Source: Cytophagales bacterium
Lineage (GTDB): Bacteria; Bacteroidota; Bacteroidia; Cytophagales; Thermoflexibacteraceae
NCBI GenBank assembly: GCA_004294445.1
Contig: REAZ01000014.1
Span: 1 to 64,000 of the forward strand
Reading direction: 5' to 3'
DNA length: 64,000 nt
Position 1 is the first letter of the stretch. Every line of letters begins with the position of its first letter. This document shows, piece after piece, positions 17,752-27,410 of this stretch. The notes under the pieces were generated by a model. The model was not told the origin of the DNA. It saw only the letters and a list, made by a program, of their open reading frames with translations, and searched no databases. Made by a program: the position numbers and the translations under genes.

Positions 17752-19035
17752 ATGGAACTATACGGAAAAATTTTATTGATTGCCTCGCCAATTTTTTTGT
17801 TGGCAGTCCTGCTCGAAAAGCTATATGGCTGGTACGTAGGCAAGGACACTTATCGGAATATGGACATGATTTCGAGCCTTAGTTCGGGCGTTACCAATAC
17901 GGTCAAAGACGTACTTGGGCTAAGTGTTTCCATCATTACTTATGGCTGGTTAGTGAGCAAAGTGGCTCTTTTTCAGATTGAGTCTACCGTTTTTACTGTA
18001 GTTGTTGCCTTCATCGCTCTCGATTTTAGCGGCTATTGGGTGCATCGCATTGCCCATCAGGTAAATTTCTTTTGGAACAAACACGCCATACACCACAGCA
18101 GCGAAGATTTTAACTTGGCTTGTGCTTTGCGGCAGAGTATTTCCTCTTTTGTCAATCTGTTTACCTTTTTCTTATTACCTGCGGCTTTGCTTGGTGTTCC
18201 CGCCCAAATCATCACTATAGTAGCCCCTATCCATCTTTTTGCCCAATTTTGGTATCATACACAGCACATTGGCAAGATGGGTTTCTTAGAAAAAATCATT
18301 GTTACGCCCTCTCATCATAGAGTTCATCATGCTATTAATAGCGAATATTTAGACAGAAATCATGGGCAGATTTTTATCATTTGGGACAAACTGTTTGGTA
18401 CTTTCCAAGAGGAACTGCCAAATGTACCGCCTGTTTACGGCATTACTCGCCCTGCGGATACGTGGAATCCCATCAAAATTAACTTTTTGCACCTTTGGTT
18501 ACTCATCAAGGACGCATGGCATACCAATAATATCTGGGATAAATTTCGGATATGGTTTATGCCTACGGGCTGGCGACCTGCCGACGTAGTAGAACGTTAT
18601 CCCGTCAAGAAAATAGATGACATTTATCACTATCAGAAATACGAACCGCAAAGTTCTCCTTTGCTCAACGCATGGATTTGGGTACAGTTTTCCTGCATTA
18701 CTGCCTTGGTATTTTATTTTTATGGCAATTTAGGGACTATTGGGCTGCCTAATGCTTTTATTTATGGTGGGTTTGTATTTCTTTCTATTTATAGCTATTC
18801 CGAACTGATGGACAGAAATCCGCTATCCTTGGCGTGGGAAATTGTTAAAAATTCACTTGCTTCATGGTTTATTTACCAAACCAATGATTGGTTTGGTATC
18901 AGCAGCATATTTGCTTGGGGGAAAGAACTCGTTATTGGCTATCTGATAATTTCTACATTCATTACAGCCTATTTTGTGGTATTTGAAGTTCTCAAAGATG
19001 TTAAGGCTACGGGCAAATTGGCACTAAGATTATAA
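17752..19035 (+). CDS. Sterol desaturase / fatty acid hydroxylase family membrane enzyme
   Basis: From the ATG at 17752 the product has 427 aa. It is polytopic and carries the eight-histidine di-iron signature in four clusters: HRIAH, HAIHH, HTQH and HHRVHH. Family members hydroxylate or desaturate lipids, carotenoids or sterols, or cleave ether lipids, using O2 at the membrane. The C-terminal third adds further membrane helices (ALVFYFYGNLGTIGLPNAFI). The upstream TTG at 17704 lies in the palindromic element and is unlikely as a start. The CHAT-STAND gene begins 20 bp downstream, so co-transcription is likely; a functional link is not established. Confidence 0.85.
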   Translation: MELYGKILLIASPIFLLAVLLEKLYGWYVGKDTYRNMDMISSLSSGVTNTVKDVLGLSVSIITYGWLVSKVALFQIESTVFTVVVAFIALDFSGYWVHRIAHQVNFFWNKHAIHHSSEDFNLACALRQSISSFVNLFTFFLLPAALLGVPAQIITIVAPIHLFAQFWYHTQHIGKMGFLEKIIVTPSHHRVHHAINSEYLDRNHGQIFIIWDKLFGTFQEELPNVPPVYGITRPADTWNPIKINFLHLWLLIKDAWHTNNIWDKFRIWFMPTGWRPADVVERYPVKKIDDIYHYQKYEPQSSPLLNAWIWVQFSCITALVFYFYGNLGTIGLPNAFIYGGFVFLSIYSYSELMDRNPLSLAWEIVKNSLASWFIYQTNDWFGISSIFAWGKELVIGYLIISTFITAYFVVFEVLKDVKATGKLALRL

Positions 19036-19055
19036 AAACAATAAAACGCTTATCC

Positions 19056-22000
19056 ATGCAAAACGAAGGGAACAAACAAAAACCTGTCATTTTTCTTGCC
19101 TTTGCTAATGACAAGGAAGACAACGCTCGCTATTTACGAAATTTGCCAAAAGAGTTAGATGGTTTGCGGAAGGCACTTACGCCCGCAGTGCAGGCTGGTC
19201 TTTGCGAAGTGGTAGAGCGGGCAAGTGCGACTATCGAGCAGATGTTAGATACCTTCCAAGAAGCACGATACAAGGATAGAGTTGCCATTTTTCACTACGG
19301 CGGTCATGCCGATGGCTATCAGCTACTTTTAGAGCAACTTGACGGTTCGCATGGCGTAGCGCATGGCTCTGGCTTAGTTTCTTTTTTTGCCAAACAAAAA
19401 GGTTTAAAATTAGTATTTTTCAATGGCTGTAGCACGCAGCAGCAGACTATAGAATTGGTGGAGGCGGGTGTGCCTGCCGTAGTAGGTACTTCTTCAGCCA
19501 TTGCAGACGATATAGCTACCAATCTTTCCATTCGTTTTTATAATGGCTTGGCACAAGGGCTTTCTATTGACAAGGCATGGTTGGAAGCCCTCGACTACAT
19601 CAAGATTCAGCAAGGGTACGATAAGGGAAAGGGCGAAGTAAATACGAGAGGGCTTTATCGGAAAGATGCCAAAAAAGATGCACCTCCGCCTGACCGCCTG
19701 CCTTGGGAAATGTACTACAAGCAGGGGGCAGAAATTGTAAAAGATTGGAACTTACCCGAAGCCGTTGATAATCCGCTTTTCGGCTTGCCCGATGTGAGCC
19801 AAATGTTTAACCTGCCCGAAAGACCTTACCGTTTTTTAGAGCGTTATAGCGAGGCACATACCGAAATATTTTTTGGTAGGTCTTACTACATCAGAGATTT
19901 ATACACGCGCGCCATCGACAAAAATTCCGCCCCTATCATTTTGCTTTATGGGCAGTCGGGCGTGGGTAAGTCCTCCCTGCTCGATGCGGGAGTGCTACCC
20001 CGCTTGGAACAAGTTGCGAAAGTAGTTTATATCCGCAGAAACCAAGAAAAGGGCTTGCTTGGCACGCTCAAAGATGCTTTGGGAATTGTAGAAGCGGTAG
20101 GACACGAGGAAGTAAAAGTAGAAAATAAAGAGGAAGCTGAAAATGTAAATCCTTTACCAGCTAATGACAGTATTGGGATAGTAGAAAAACCTTCTTCTTC
20201 GCAGACTATCAGTCAGTTGCAAACCATTTTTGAAGGCTTGCAAGGAGAGGCACGCACGCACTTGCTCGCTACCATTGAGCAGCTAAAGTTGCAAGAACAA
20301 AAAAGCAAACAGTTTGATGTAGTCATAGACGAAACAGACCATTCTCTCAAAACTACGTGGAAAAAAAAGGAAAAAGAGGCTTTGCAGCCATTCATTGTCA
20401 TTTTAGACCAAGCAGAGGAAGTTTTCACCCGCCCCAATGACGATTTGCCAAAAGAACTATCTGATTTTTTGGAGCAAGTGCGGGTGATTTTTGGCGATCC
20501 GAAAGACAGACCTATAGGCAAGCTCATCTTGAGCTATCGCAAAGAGTACAGTGCTGAGTTTGATGAATCCTTCAAACTGCTACAAATCCCAAGAGAGGGC
20601 GTTTTCCTAAAGCATTTGGAACGCAGGGACATCATAGAAGTCATTACAGGCTTGACCCTGACCCCAAGAGTAAAAAACCAATACCGATTGACCATAGAGC
20701 CAGAGTTGCCCGTCATCATTGCTGACGACCTACTCGAAGATAAAGACTCTTCCATCGCCCCGATTCTCCAAATCTTACTTACAAAGATGTGGAACATGAC
20801 GGAGGAAGAAGAATTACGGTATTTTTCGGTTAATAAATATCAGGAGTTAAAAAAAGAAGGTATCCTGATGCATGACTTTTTCTACCAACAAATGGGCTAT
20901 TTTAAGCAGTGGAACGAAAAAGAGGAAGCATCGGGTTTGGCTTTAGAACTTCTCAACTACCATACTACAGTGCTGGGAACGGCGGGGAGTAGGCGAATAG
21001 AAGAAATACAAAAGCAGTACGGGCATCGGGTGGAGGTAATAGAACCCATCATCAAAAAATTTCAAGAATTATATTTATTAGCAGGTTTTTCACGCACCGT
21101 AACGGGCTTGGCACACGACACACTCGCCCCCGTAGTGCAAAGTGAATATAGAAAATCTGATAAAAAGGGACAGAGAGCAGTGCGGATATTGGAAAACCGC
21201 ATGAGTTCTATTAACAAGGATATTGATGAGATGGGAAAGACAGAGCTGGAGGAGCTTGTGCTGGACGAAACAGACTTAGAAATAGTAGAAGCAGGCTCTG
21301 ATGGCATGAGATTTTGGAACGAAAACGAAGTAAAACTCATCAAGGCAAGCCAAAAACAAAGAGATGCGCGGCAGCGTGAGAAAAGACGAAATAGACGCTT
21401 AATAAGAGGAGCTGCTGCACTCATTGTTGCTATGCTCGTCATTGGCTTTATTTTTCAGCAAAGATTTACCCAAGAAATACAAGCAGAAGGAGAAAAGACA
21501 AAGGAAGCATTGGTAAAAAGCAAGCAGGCGGAAGAAAAAGCCAAAAAACAAGAAAACCTCGCAAAACAAGAAAAAGAGAAAGCCACCCAAGCCTCCAAAG
21601 AAGCCGAAGAAAGTGCCAAAGTCGCCACTATGGAGTCCGAAAAAGCTAAAAAAAGTGCAACAGAAGCCCTAAGGCAGCAGCAAATAGCACTTGACCAAAA
21701 AAAATTAGCTGACCAAAAAACTGTAGAAGCCAAAGTAGAGAGCGACAATGCAAAAATTTCCGCGATGATTGCGGACGGAGCAACAAAAAATGCAAATATC
21801 GAAAAAGACAATGCTTTACGAAGTTTATACCGTTTCAATGCCAAAGAAATCGCTACAAAATCCAAAGAGATAAAGTCAGAAGAGAATACAACACTAAAAT
21901 CACTCATGGCACTTACATCTTACCTACTTATAGATAGTGCGTATTCAAAAAAAGATTATGAAAGAAAGAGAGCAAAGCAATATTCCTTAGAAATACTTGA

Positions 22001-23144
22001 TGCCCTCCAAGATGCGCTGCTCACTTTTGATGGGGAACTTGGCAACGAGAAGGGGGAAGCTATCACTGGCGAAATTAAAGCTTTCGCCCTCAATCCCGCA
22101 AATAAGCGAATTGCTTTTGGTATCAAAAACAAATTAGTCATTGCAGAAATTGTTGATGATAATGAAAAGGGTTTTCCAGACCTGCACGAGAAAAATAGTT
22201 TTTTTCTCACTAACGGCAAAGAACCAGAATACATTAGGTCTTTGGCTTTTAGCCCCGATGGGCAAAATATAGCCATTACTTCTACTGATGGTGATGTATT
22301 TTTTATCCCTACTAACAGCCCGCCAAGAGCTACTTTGGGTACGAATCGCAAAAAAATTACTGAAAATGAATATCCTATCAAACCTATCTATAAGCACAAG
22401 GAAAATGCCTTATCAGTAGATATTTTAACCATAAAAGAGTCGATGTTTCTCATTTCTACGGGCAGAGATGCGAGCATCATTGTTTGGGATTTGAGCAAAC
22501 GCAGCATAGTAGCCACTCTAAAGCCCGCCGACATAGCAAGATGTTTTGTTTTCTCGAAAAACCGCCTTTTTGCAGGGCTAAGGAATGGCAGCATCGTTTC
22601 TTGGAATTTTGACGATTTGACAAAACCACCTACGGTGCTATACCAAAACGACCATTTTACTTTTTTTGATATTAAATATTTAGAGAAAAAAAACTGGCTC
22701 ATTACCGCTACGGACAAGGGCGAAATGCTATTTTTTGACCTAAAACAGTCGCCCGCTACCCCTGTAAGACTCAAAGATGGCAAGCATTTGGGCATCATGT
22801 ACGATATTGCAGTAAGCCCCGATGAGAAGTGGATTGCTTCTGCGGGGCTTGACCGACTGCTGAAGCTATGGGACTTAAGAGAAATAAGGAATATAGAAGA
22901 GCTAACTCGCCTTGCTCCTTTAGATATGCCTAATAGGACAGGGCAGGTGCTTGCTCTACAGTTTGATGCCAATAGCCAATATTTACTCTTTAGCGATAAT
23001 CATAAAATGCAAATACGCTCAGTAGATATTAAAAAAATGTATGAGAAGTTAAAAAATAATCTCAAAGAAAAACAGCTTTCAGACGCACAATGGAGGTTTT
23101 ATATCAAAGACAAACAATTAGTTAAGCCAACAATCAACTATTAA
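19056..23144 (+). CDS. Transmembrane CHAT protease - STAND NTPase - coiled coil - WD40 protein
   Basis: The product has 1362 aa. Residues ~10-200 form a CHAT (caspase-like) domain with probable dyad His84 (FHYGGHADG) and Cys125 (VFFNGCSTQQ). Residues ~265-700 form an nSTAND-type NTPase: Walker A GQSGVGKSS at ~299-307, Walker B IVILDQAEEVF at ~447-457. About 145 residues, including an acidic low-complexity stretch, separate the two motifs. Then come a basic segment (REKRRNRRLIR), one membrane helix (~783-801, AAALIVAMLVIGFIF), a Lys/Glu/Ala coiled coil (~805-910) and about seven WD40-like blades (~1010-1340, for example RDASIIVWDL and DRLLKLWDL). By the positive-inside rule protease and NTPase are cytoplasmic and the propeller periplasmic. 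CHAT-STAND proteins are known or proposed proteolytic switches in defence and cell death. Two envelope-protein genes follow within 20 bp. Confidence 0.85.
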   Translation: MQNEGNKQKPVIFLAFANDKEDNARYLRNLPKELDGLRKALTPAVQAGLCEVVERASATIEQMLDTFQEARYKDRVAIFHYGGHADGYQLLLEQLDGSHGVAHGSGLVSFFAKQKGLKLVFFNGCSTQQQTIELVEAGVPAVVGTSSAIADDIATNLSIRFYNGLAQGLSIDKAWLEALDYIKIQQGYDKGKGEVNTRGLYRKDAKKDAPPPDRLPWEMYYKQGAEIVKDWNLPEAVDNPLFGLPDVSQMFNLPERPYRFLERYSEAHTEIFFGRSYYIRDLYTRAIDKNSAPIILLYGQSGVGKSSLLDAGVLPRLEQVAKVVYIRRNQEKGLLGTLKDALGIVEAVGHEEVKVENKEEAENVNPLPANDSIGIVEKPSSSQTISQLQTIFEGLQGEARTHLLATIEQLKLQEQKSKQFDVVIDETDHSLKTTWKKKEKEALQPFIVILDQAEEVFTRPNDDLPKELSDFLEQVRVIFGDPKDRPIGKLILSYRKEYSAEFDESFKLLQIPREGVFLKHLERRDIIEVITGLTLTPRVKNQYRLTIEPELPVIIADDLLEDKDSSIAPILQILLTKMWNMTEEEELRYFSVNKYQELKKEGILMHDFFYQQMGYFKQWNEKEEASGLALELLNYHTTVLGTAGSRRIEEIQKQYGHRVEVIEPIIKKFQELYLLAGFSRTVTGLAHDTLAPVVQSEYRKSDKKGQRAVRILENRMSSINKDIDEMGKTELEELVLDETDLEIVEAGSDGMRFWNENEVKLIKASQKQRDARQREKRRNRRLIRGAAALIVAMLVIGFIFQQRFTQEIQAEGEKTKEALVKSKQAEEKAKKQENLAKQEKEKATQASKEAEESAKVATMESEKAKKSATEALRQQQIALDQKKLADQKTVEAKVESDNAKISAMIADGATKNANIEKDNALRSLYRFNAKEIATKSKEIKSEENTTLKSLMALTSYLLIDSAYSKKDYERKRAKQYSLEILDALQDALLTFDGELGNEKGEAITGEIKAFALNPANKRIAFGIKNKLVIAEIVDDNEKGFPDLHEKNSFFLTNGKEPEYIRSLAFSPDGQNIAITSTDGDVFFIPTNSPPRATLGTNRKKITENEYPIKPIYKHKENALSVDILTIKESMFLISTGRDASIIVWDLSKRSIVATLKPADIARCFVFSKNRLFAGLRNGSIVSWNFDDLTKPPTVLYQNDHFTFFDIKYLEKKNWLITATDKGEMLFFDLKQSPATPVRLKDGKHLGIMYDIAVSPDEKWIASAGLDRLLKLWDLREIRNIEELTRLAPLDMPNRTGQVLALQFDANSQYLLFSDNHKMQIRSVDIKKMYEKLKNNLKEKQLSDAQWRFYIKDKQLVKPTINY

Positions 23145-23161
23145 CCCAATGCCTCAGAAGT

Positions 23162-24235
23162 ATGAATAAACTAAAAGTTAGCTATTACCTTCTTTTTTTA
23201 CTTTTTTTGAGTGCGCCTGCTTTCGCCCAAACCGCAGTGGAGTTAGAAGATAAGTACATCGATGCAAAGCATTATTACGAAGAGGGAAAAATAGATTCGG
23301 CGACTTATCTATTGGAAGATATCCTCAAATCGCCCACTTTTCCCAAACTATACCAAGGCGTAAAAGCGGATATTTATAGACTGCTCGCTATGTCCTATAT
23401 TACTCTTGACAGAATAAACGATTCGGAAAAGCCATTGCGAGAAATGCTTGCACTTCGCCCTTTCTACAAAGCCGCCGATGATGACCTCATGCGATTCCAA
23501 GCCGCTTTGGATACGCTTAAAGCCTCTTCTTTATTTTCTGTGGGGCTGCAAATGGGGGTAAATGCAACTTTTGCAGAACGAATTGGAGAGCCTATTTCTG
23601 TGATAAGTGCCTTTGATAACCCCAATTTAGGTGATGAAAAATACAACTTCGGAACAGGTTTTTATCTTGGTTTTTACATCAAATATCGAATGCTAAAAAA
23701 TTTATCTATCTCGATAGCCCCCTCTCTCTCAAGCTATACATACGGCTACAGGGAAGACTACAACCTGCAAAGAACGGGCAAGTCAGATGCCATCAATACT
23801 AAGTTCTCCTACTCCTATAGGCAGACGGTGAGGTATTTGGAAATCCCTATCTCCGTTAGCTATAGCCTAACTACTGCCTACAAATTTAGTCCTTTCATCT
23901 CCGCAGGCTGGTTTAACGGTTTTTTGCTCGATGCCACCAAAGAGAGCAATGCTTCCTTCATCACTGCCGCACAGAGTTTTCAGAACAAAGAAAATTTTGT
24001 TAGTGCCAATAGTGGCTATTTATTAGGTTTTGGCTTTACTTACAGGCTCGATAGGCTCGTATTGAACTTAGACGCACGCTACAAAAAAGGACTCGTAAAC
24101 CTGACTAATTCTAATAACCGATTTGTTAATTCAGAGGTAGCACTCGGTTTTTATGATATTCCTAACGATATTAAGATTAGCAATTTAGAACTTGGTTTTT
24201 CACTTCTTTACCACCTCAATTTTAAAGTGTTTTAA
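23162..24235 (+). CDS. TPR-like / outer-membrane beta-barrel protein, partner of the CHAT-STAND gene
   Basis: The product has 357 aa. A signal peptide (residues ~1-22, ending APAFAQ) is followed by a helical TPR-like region at ~25-115 (DKYIDAKHYYEEGKIDSATY, LREMLALRPFYKAADDDLMR). A beta-barrel of about 230 residues (FSVGLQMGVNATFAE onwards) ends in the aromatic YHLNFKVF typical of Bam substrates. It therefore places a helical periplasmic domain under an outer-membrane barrel. It starts 17 bp after the CHAT-STAND stop and is followed 1 bp later by a lipoprotein gene. That spacing suggests one operon and possible contact with the periplasmic propeller. Function is unknown. Confidence 0.75.
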   Translation: MNKLKVSYYLLFLLFLSAPAFAQTAVELEDKYIDAKHYYEEGKIDSATYLLEDILKSPTFPKLYQGVKADIYRLLAMSYITLDRINDSEKPLREMLALRPFYKAADDDLMRFQAALDTLKASSLFSVGLQMGVNATFAERIGEPISVISAFDNPNLGDEKYNFGTGFYLGFYIKYRMLKNLSISIAPSLSSYTYGYREDYNLQRTGKSDAINTKFSYSYRQTVRYLEIPISVSYSLTTAYKFSPFISAGWFNGFLLDATKESNASFITAAQSFQNKENFVSANSGYLLGFGFTYRLDRLVLNLDARYKKGLVNLTNSNNRFVNSEVALGFYDIPNDIKISNLELGFSLLYHLNFKVF

Positions 24236-24236
24236 T

Positions 24237-25580
24237 ATGAAAAATATATACCCAAAAATTTTCAATTTTATTCTACTATTTTTTCTTTTTGCTTGCCAAA
24301 AAGAAGACCTAACCATTAATGATACCTATTATAAAATATATGATACGGAACTTTCGGGTACTATCTCCTGCCTGCCTACCGCCAATGACGTAGGTATGCT
24401 TCTGCTCGAAGCAGAACTGACCGACATCACGCGCGGCGATAATCTGTTCAGGATATCCTGTCCGAACCTCATTAAGTTAGACAGGGTAGGGCAGCTTGAG
24501 TGGCAATTTAAAAGTACAGACTACATAGCCCCGATGCTATTGCAAGAAAATACTGACTATATTAGCTTGTTTGCCTATACCATCATTACCCCAGATGGCG
24601 ACAGACTCAATGACTACACTTCCCAAGATTACATTGCAGAAATACAAATAGATAAAGAAACAGGCAAGCAAATAAAGCGCATTATTTATACTCGCGACGA
24701 GTTCACACTCCTTCCGCAGAGGGCTTTATTAGGCAAAGATAAATACTTTCATGTAAATGAAAATAAGGTCAATATTTTGGATAGAAACTTGAAAGTACAG
24801 AGTAATAATAATTGGAACTTGCGCGGCAGGACTATTTTTTTGAACGAAAGTAATCAGCATTTTATTTTGTGGCAATATCCAAATCCTAACCCTACGCTCA
24901 ACCGCAATACAAACACAATTCTTGCTGTAAGCCAAAACCTTACTAAGATAACTACTCTGTGCGTGAGTTCTGTGGAGTTGGAATATGGCGAAATAGGCAT
25001 CATCACCAATGTCTTTCCCATCAATGAAGATGAATATATTTTTGTGATATACTCCAATGCGGGTTTGCAAACAAGTTTTTATTTTACGCCCGCTATCTCC
25101 ATGAAAGCAGAGTTAGAAAGCAAAGTATTAGAAGACCCTATTTTCAGAGATGCAGAAGCGTGGGCAAGCTCGAAAGGAAGCAACAGCTCGGCATACAAAG
25201 ATGTTAAGACAAAATATGGCAATAGATTCCGCACTCCTCTCCGCACCTCAGAGATTTTTGAAAAAGCAAAAGCGGCAGGCGAGATTTATCGTACCTTCGA
25301 CTTAGATTTTAATGACAGGGAAACGTTCATCAGAAAAGCAAAAGATAGAATTCTACTTATCAAAAATTCGGGAGGTTATGAGATACTAATTTATGAATAC
25401 TTAGTAAGAGAGAAAAAATATAAATTATTAAAAACACTTGGGAGAAATATTCCCTACTATCTTCAAGATGCAAAAGTAAATGAAAATGGCGACTTATTTT
25501 TAGTGGGCAACACGCAGATAGCCAAAGACTTAAACAGCCTTTTTGTTATCAAAATCCCGTATGAAGATATACCAAAATAA
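24237..25580 (+). CDS. Lipoprotein of unknown function, third gene of the CHAT-STAND unit
   Basis: From the ATG at 24237 the product has 447 aa. It has a lipoprotein signal peptide with lipobox LFACQ (Cys ~20). The rest is beta-rich with repeated strand-turn patterns (LDRVGQLEWQFKSTDYIAPM, HVNENKVNILDRNLKVQSNN) that suggest a propeller-like fold, but I recognise no family. A longer opening to 24192 lies inside the upstream gene and is not needed. It starts 1 bp after the beta-barrel gene stop, so the two are probably coupled. It is convergent with the CBS-domain gene. Confidence 0.65.
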   Translation: MKNIYPKIFNFILLFFLFACQKEDLTINDTYYKIYDTELSGTISCLPTANDVGMLLLEAELTDITRGDNLFRISCPNLIKLDRVGQLEWQFKSTDYIAPMLLQENTDYISLFAYTIITPDGDRLNDYTSQDYIAEIQIDKETGKQIKRIIYTRDEFTLLPQRALLGKDKYFHVNENKVNILDRNLKVQSNNNWNLRGRTIFLNESNQHFILWQYPNPNPTLNRNTNTILAVSQNLTKITTLCVSSVELEYGEIGIITNVFPINEDEYIFVIYSNAGLQTSFYFTPAISMKAELESKVLEDPIFRDAEAWASSKGSNSSAYKDVKTKYGNRFRTPLRTSEIFEKAKAAGEIYRTFDLDFNDRETFIRKAKDRILLIKNSGGYEILIYEYLVREKKYKLLKTLGRNIPYYLQDAKVNENGDLFLVGNTQIAKDLNSLFVIKIPYEDIPK

Positions 25581-25604
25581 GAAAAACGTCAGAATACTTA
25601 CGCA

Positions 25605-26309
25605 TTACATTTGCAAATAGTGGAGCAACATATCTAAACGCTCCTTGTGAGTATTTAGCTTTTCGCTTTCATGAAAACTTGCTATAATCTGATAATCAAA
25701 ACGTTCTAAGGTTGCTATTACCCTTGATAGGTCGGTGCGGTTTAGCTTCAGTGTGAGTTTTATCATGCTTCGGTCATAAGTATCAGGCTCTATGTAGCTA
25801 CTTAATATCTTTACACCATCTGACTCCACCAGCCTCGCTATTTCGGTGAGCGAATAGTCATAGTCGCGCATATAAAGCACCAAAATTCCTCCTTGCTCTT
25901 GGGTAGCATAACTCCGCGCTAAGGCTTTTGCCGTATCGTTCACAGAAATTACCCCCACGTATTTCTTAAATTCGTCTATCACAGCTATCACTTGCAGGTT
26001 ATTCTTATTTGCTTCATTGATTACCTCGTAGAAATGCTGATGGTCAAAGACATAGATAGTGCTATATTGCAAAGAGAAATTACTAATGAGGGCATCGAAA
26101 TCTTCCGAATCGTACAAACGGTCTTCTTGCACCATGCCCAAATATTCGCTGTCTTTGACAACCGCAAGCTGATGCACCTTTAGCTCACTCATCCAATCTA
26201 AGGCTTTTTGTACCGTATCGCTTGGTTTTAATGGCGGAATCATTGCATTGACAAAGTCGCGCGCAACCAAGTAATCAATCGTAGTTATCTCTTTATCAAT
26301 GTCCGTCAT
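25605..26309 (-). CDS. CBS-domain protein with ACT-like C-terminus
   Basis: This 234-aa soluble protein has two CBS motifs (~12-65 and ~80-135, e.g. VKDSEYLGMVQEDRLYD and VIDEFKKYVGVISVNDTAKA). A C-terminal ACT-like region (~140-210, GGILVLYMRDYDYSLTEIAR) follows. CBS pairs bind adenine nucleotides and regulate attached or partner proteins. It lies 5 bp downstream of the alpha/beta hydrolase gene on the same strand, so it may be co-transcribed with it. The regulated target is not evident. Confidence 0.8.
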   Translation of the reverse strand: MTDIDKEITTIDYLVARDFVNAMIPPLKPSDTVQKALDWMSELKVHQLAVVKDSEYLGMVQEDRLYDSEDFDALISNFSLQYSTIYVFDHQHFYEVINEANKNNLQVIAVIDEFKKYVGVISVNDTAKALARSYATQEQGGILVLYMRDYDYSLTEIARLVESDGVKILSSYIEPDTYDRSMIKLTLKLNRTDLSRVIATLERFDYQIIASFHESEKLNTHKERLDMLLHYLQM

Positions 26310-26314
26310 TTGGC

Positions 26315-27076
26315 TTATATTTTATATTTTTCTAAAAACTCTGACAAATATTGGTTGAAAATATGCGGATGTTCCATCATAGGGGCATGGCAGCATCTGT
26401 CAATAAACTTTAGTTCAGGCATAGGGAGCAAAGCATCAAACTCATGGGCTACTAAGGGGGGCGTAATTGTATCGTTCAGTCCCCACACGAGCAAAGTTGG
26501 TATTTTAATATGAATCAAATCGTTTGCCATATTGTGCCGTTGGGCAGATTTAGCTACCGCCACTATGCACAAACATTTGGAAATACTGTTCATCACCTCA
26601 AAAATTTCATCTACCAATGCCTTCGTAGCCACATGCGGGTCATAAAATGTATAAGCTACACGCTCTTTGATGTATTCATAATTTCCTCTTTTGGGGTAAG
26701 AACCGCCCATGCTATCCTCAAATAAGCCTGAACTGCCCGTAAGCACCAATCTTTTTACTTTTTCCGTATTCTTGAGCGTATAAATCAAGCCAATATGCCC
26801 GCCCAAAGAGTTACCCAAAATAGTAATCTGATTTATTTTTTTAAAATTTACAAATTTTTCTACAAAACGCACCAACCCGTTCAGCCCTGCTTCTCGGAGA
26901 GGCATATTATAAATCGGGAGCATAGGAATAATGACCCTATGTGTCTTGCTAAAATAATTAACTACTTCAGCCCAATTGCTCAATGCCCCAAAAAGTCCAT
27001 GTAGTAGTAATAAAATCTCTCCATTGCCCTCATCTATAAACTCAAAATCCCCTTCCTTTCTAATATTCAGTTGCAT
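26315..27076 (-). CDS. Alpha/beta hydrolase
   Basis: The product has 253 aa from the ATG at 27076 (MQLNIRKEGD). It shows an oxyanion-hole strand (LLLLHGLFGALSNW), nucleophile elbow GNSLGGHIG (Ser), acid residue in LLVWGLNDTITPP (Asp) and catalytic His in RCCHAPMMEHP. This is a complete triad. A further 14 residues upstream to 27118 are open but do not match the usual N-terminus. Substrate unknown; small-ester or C-C hydrolase activity is typical. The CBS gene follows 5 bp downstream. Confidence 0.85.
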   Translation of the reverse strand: MQLNIRKEGDFEFIDEGNGEILLLLHGLFGALSNWAEVVNYFSKTHRVIIPMLPIYNMPLREAGLNGLVRFVEKFVNFKKINQITILGNSLGGHIGLIYTLKNTEKVKRLVLTGSSGLFEDSMGGSYPKRGNYEYIKERVAYTFYDPHVATKALVDEIFEVMNSISKCLCIVAVAKSAQRHNMANDLIHIKIPTLLVWGLNDTITPPLVAHEFDALLPMPELKFIDRCCHAPMMEHPHIFNQYLSEFLEKYKI

Positions 27077-27410
27077 ATACGGTACTAATTTTTTGATGTT
27101 ATACTTGCCAATATACAAACTTAATAAAATAATTCACTTTTCAAAATGATAAATGCTATTCTAATTTATTTTTAACAAATTCAAACTGAAATCGTCAATT
27201 ATTCTTCCCATATAAACAGCATAGATTTTGACCAATAAAAAACTTTATATTAAATAGGCTGATTTGCATACTTTTTGAAAAACTATTCATAAATTTGCAG
27301 ATTATAAAGTAAAAAAATCAAAATTGTATCTAATCTGATTGATTTTTTTACCAAAAACATTGAAATAACACACAAAATCAAGCTACAAATAGCAGATATA
27401 CCACTATTTT
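27077..27410. other. Divergent intergenic region (334 bp)
   Basis: This AT-rich spacer holds a promoter-like pair for the zinc-ribbon gene (see 27263-27297). I see no coding sequence, hairpin terminator or structured RNA in the rest. Confidence 0.4.
27263..27297 (+). promoter_or_regulatory. Promoter candidate for the zinc-ribbon gene
   Basis: TAAATTTG at 27290-27297 is an exact TAnnTTTG -7 box, with TTTG at 27263-27266 as a possible -33 element (spacing 23, slightly long). The leader would be about 105 bases. Confidence 0.4.

Noticed and set aside
21455-21907. Long minus-strand open frame opposite the coiled coil of the CHAT-STAND gene
   Set aside because: It is a mirror of the biased Lys/Glu/Ala codons on the other strand. 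The translation is Ser/Phe/Ala-rich without domains, and the plus-strand gene is well supported.
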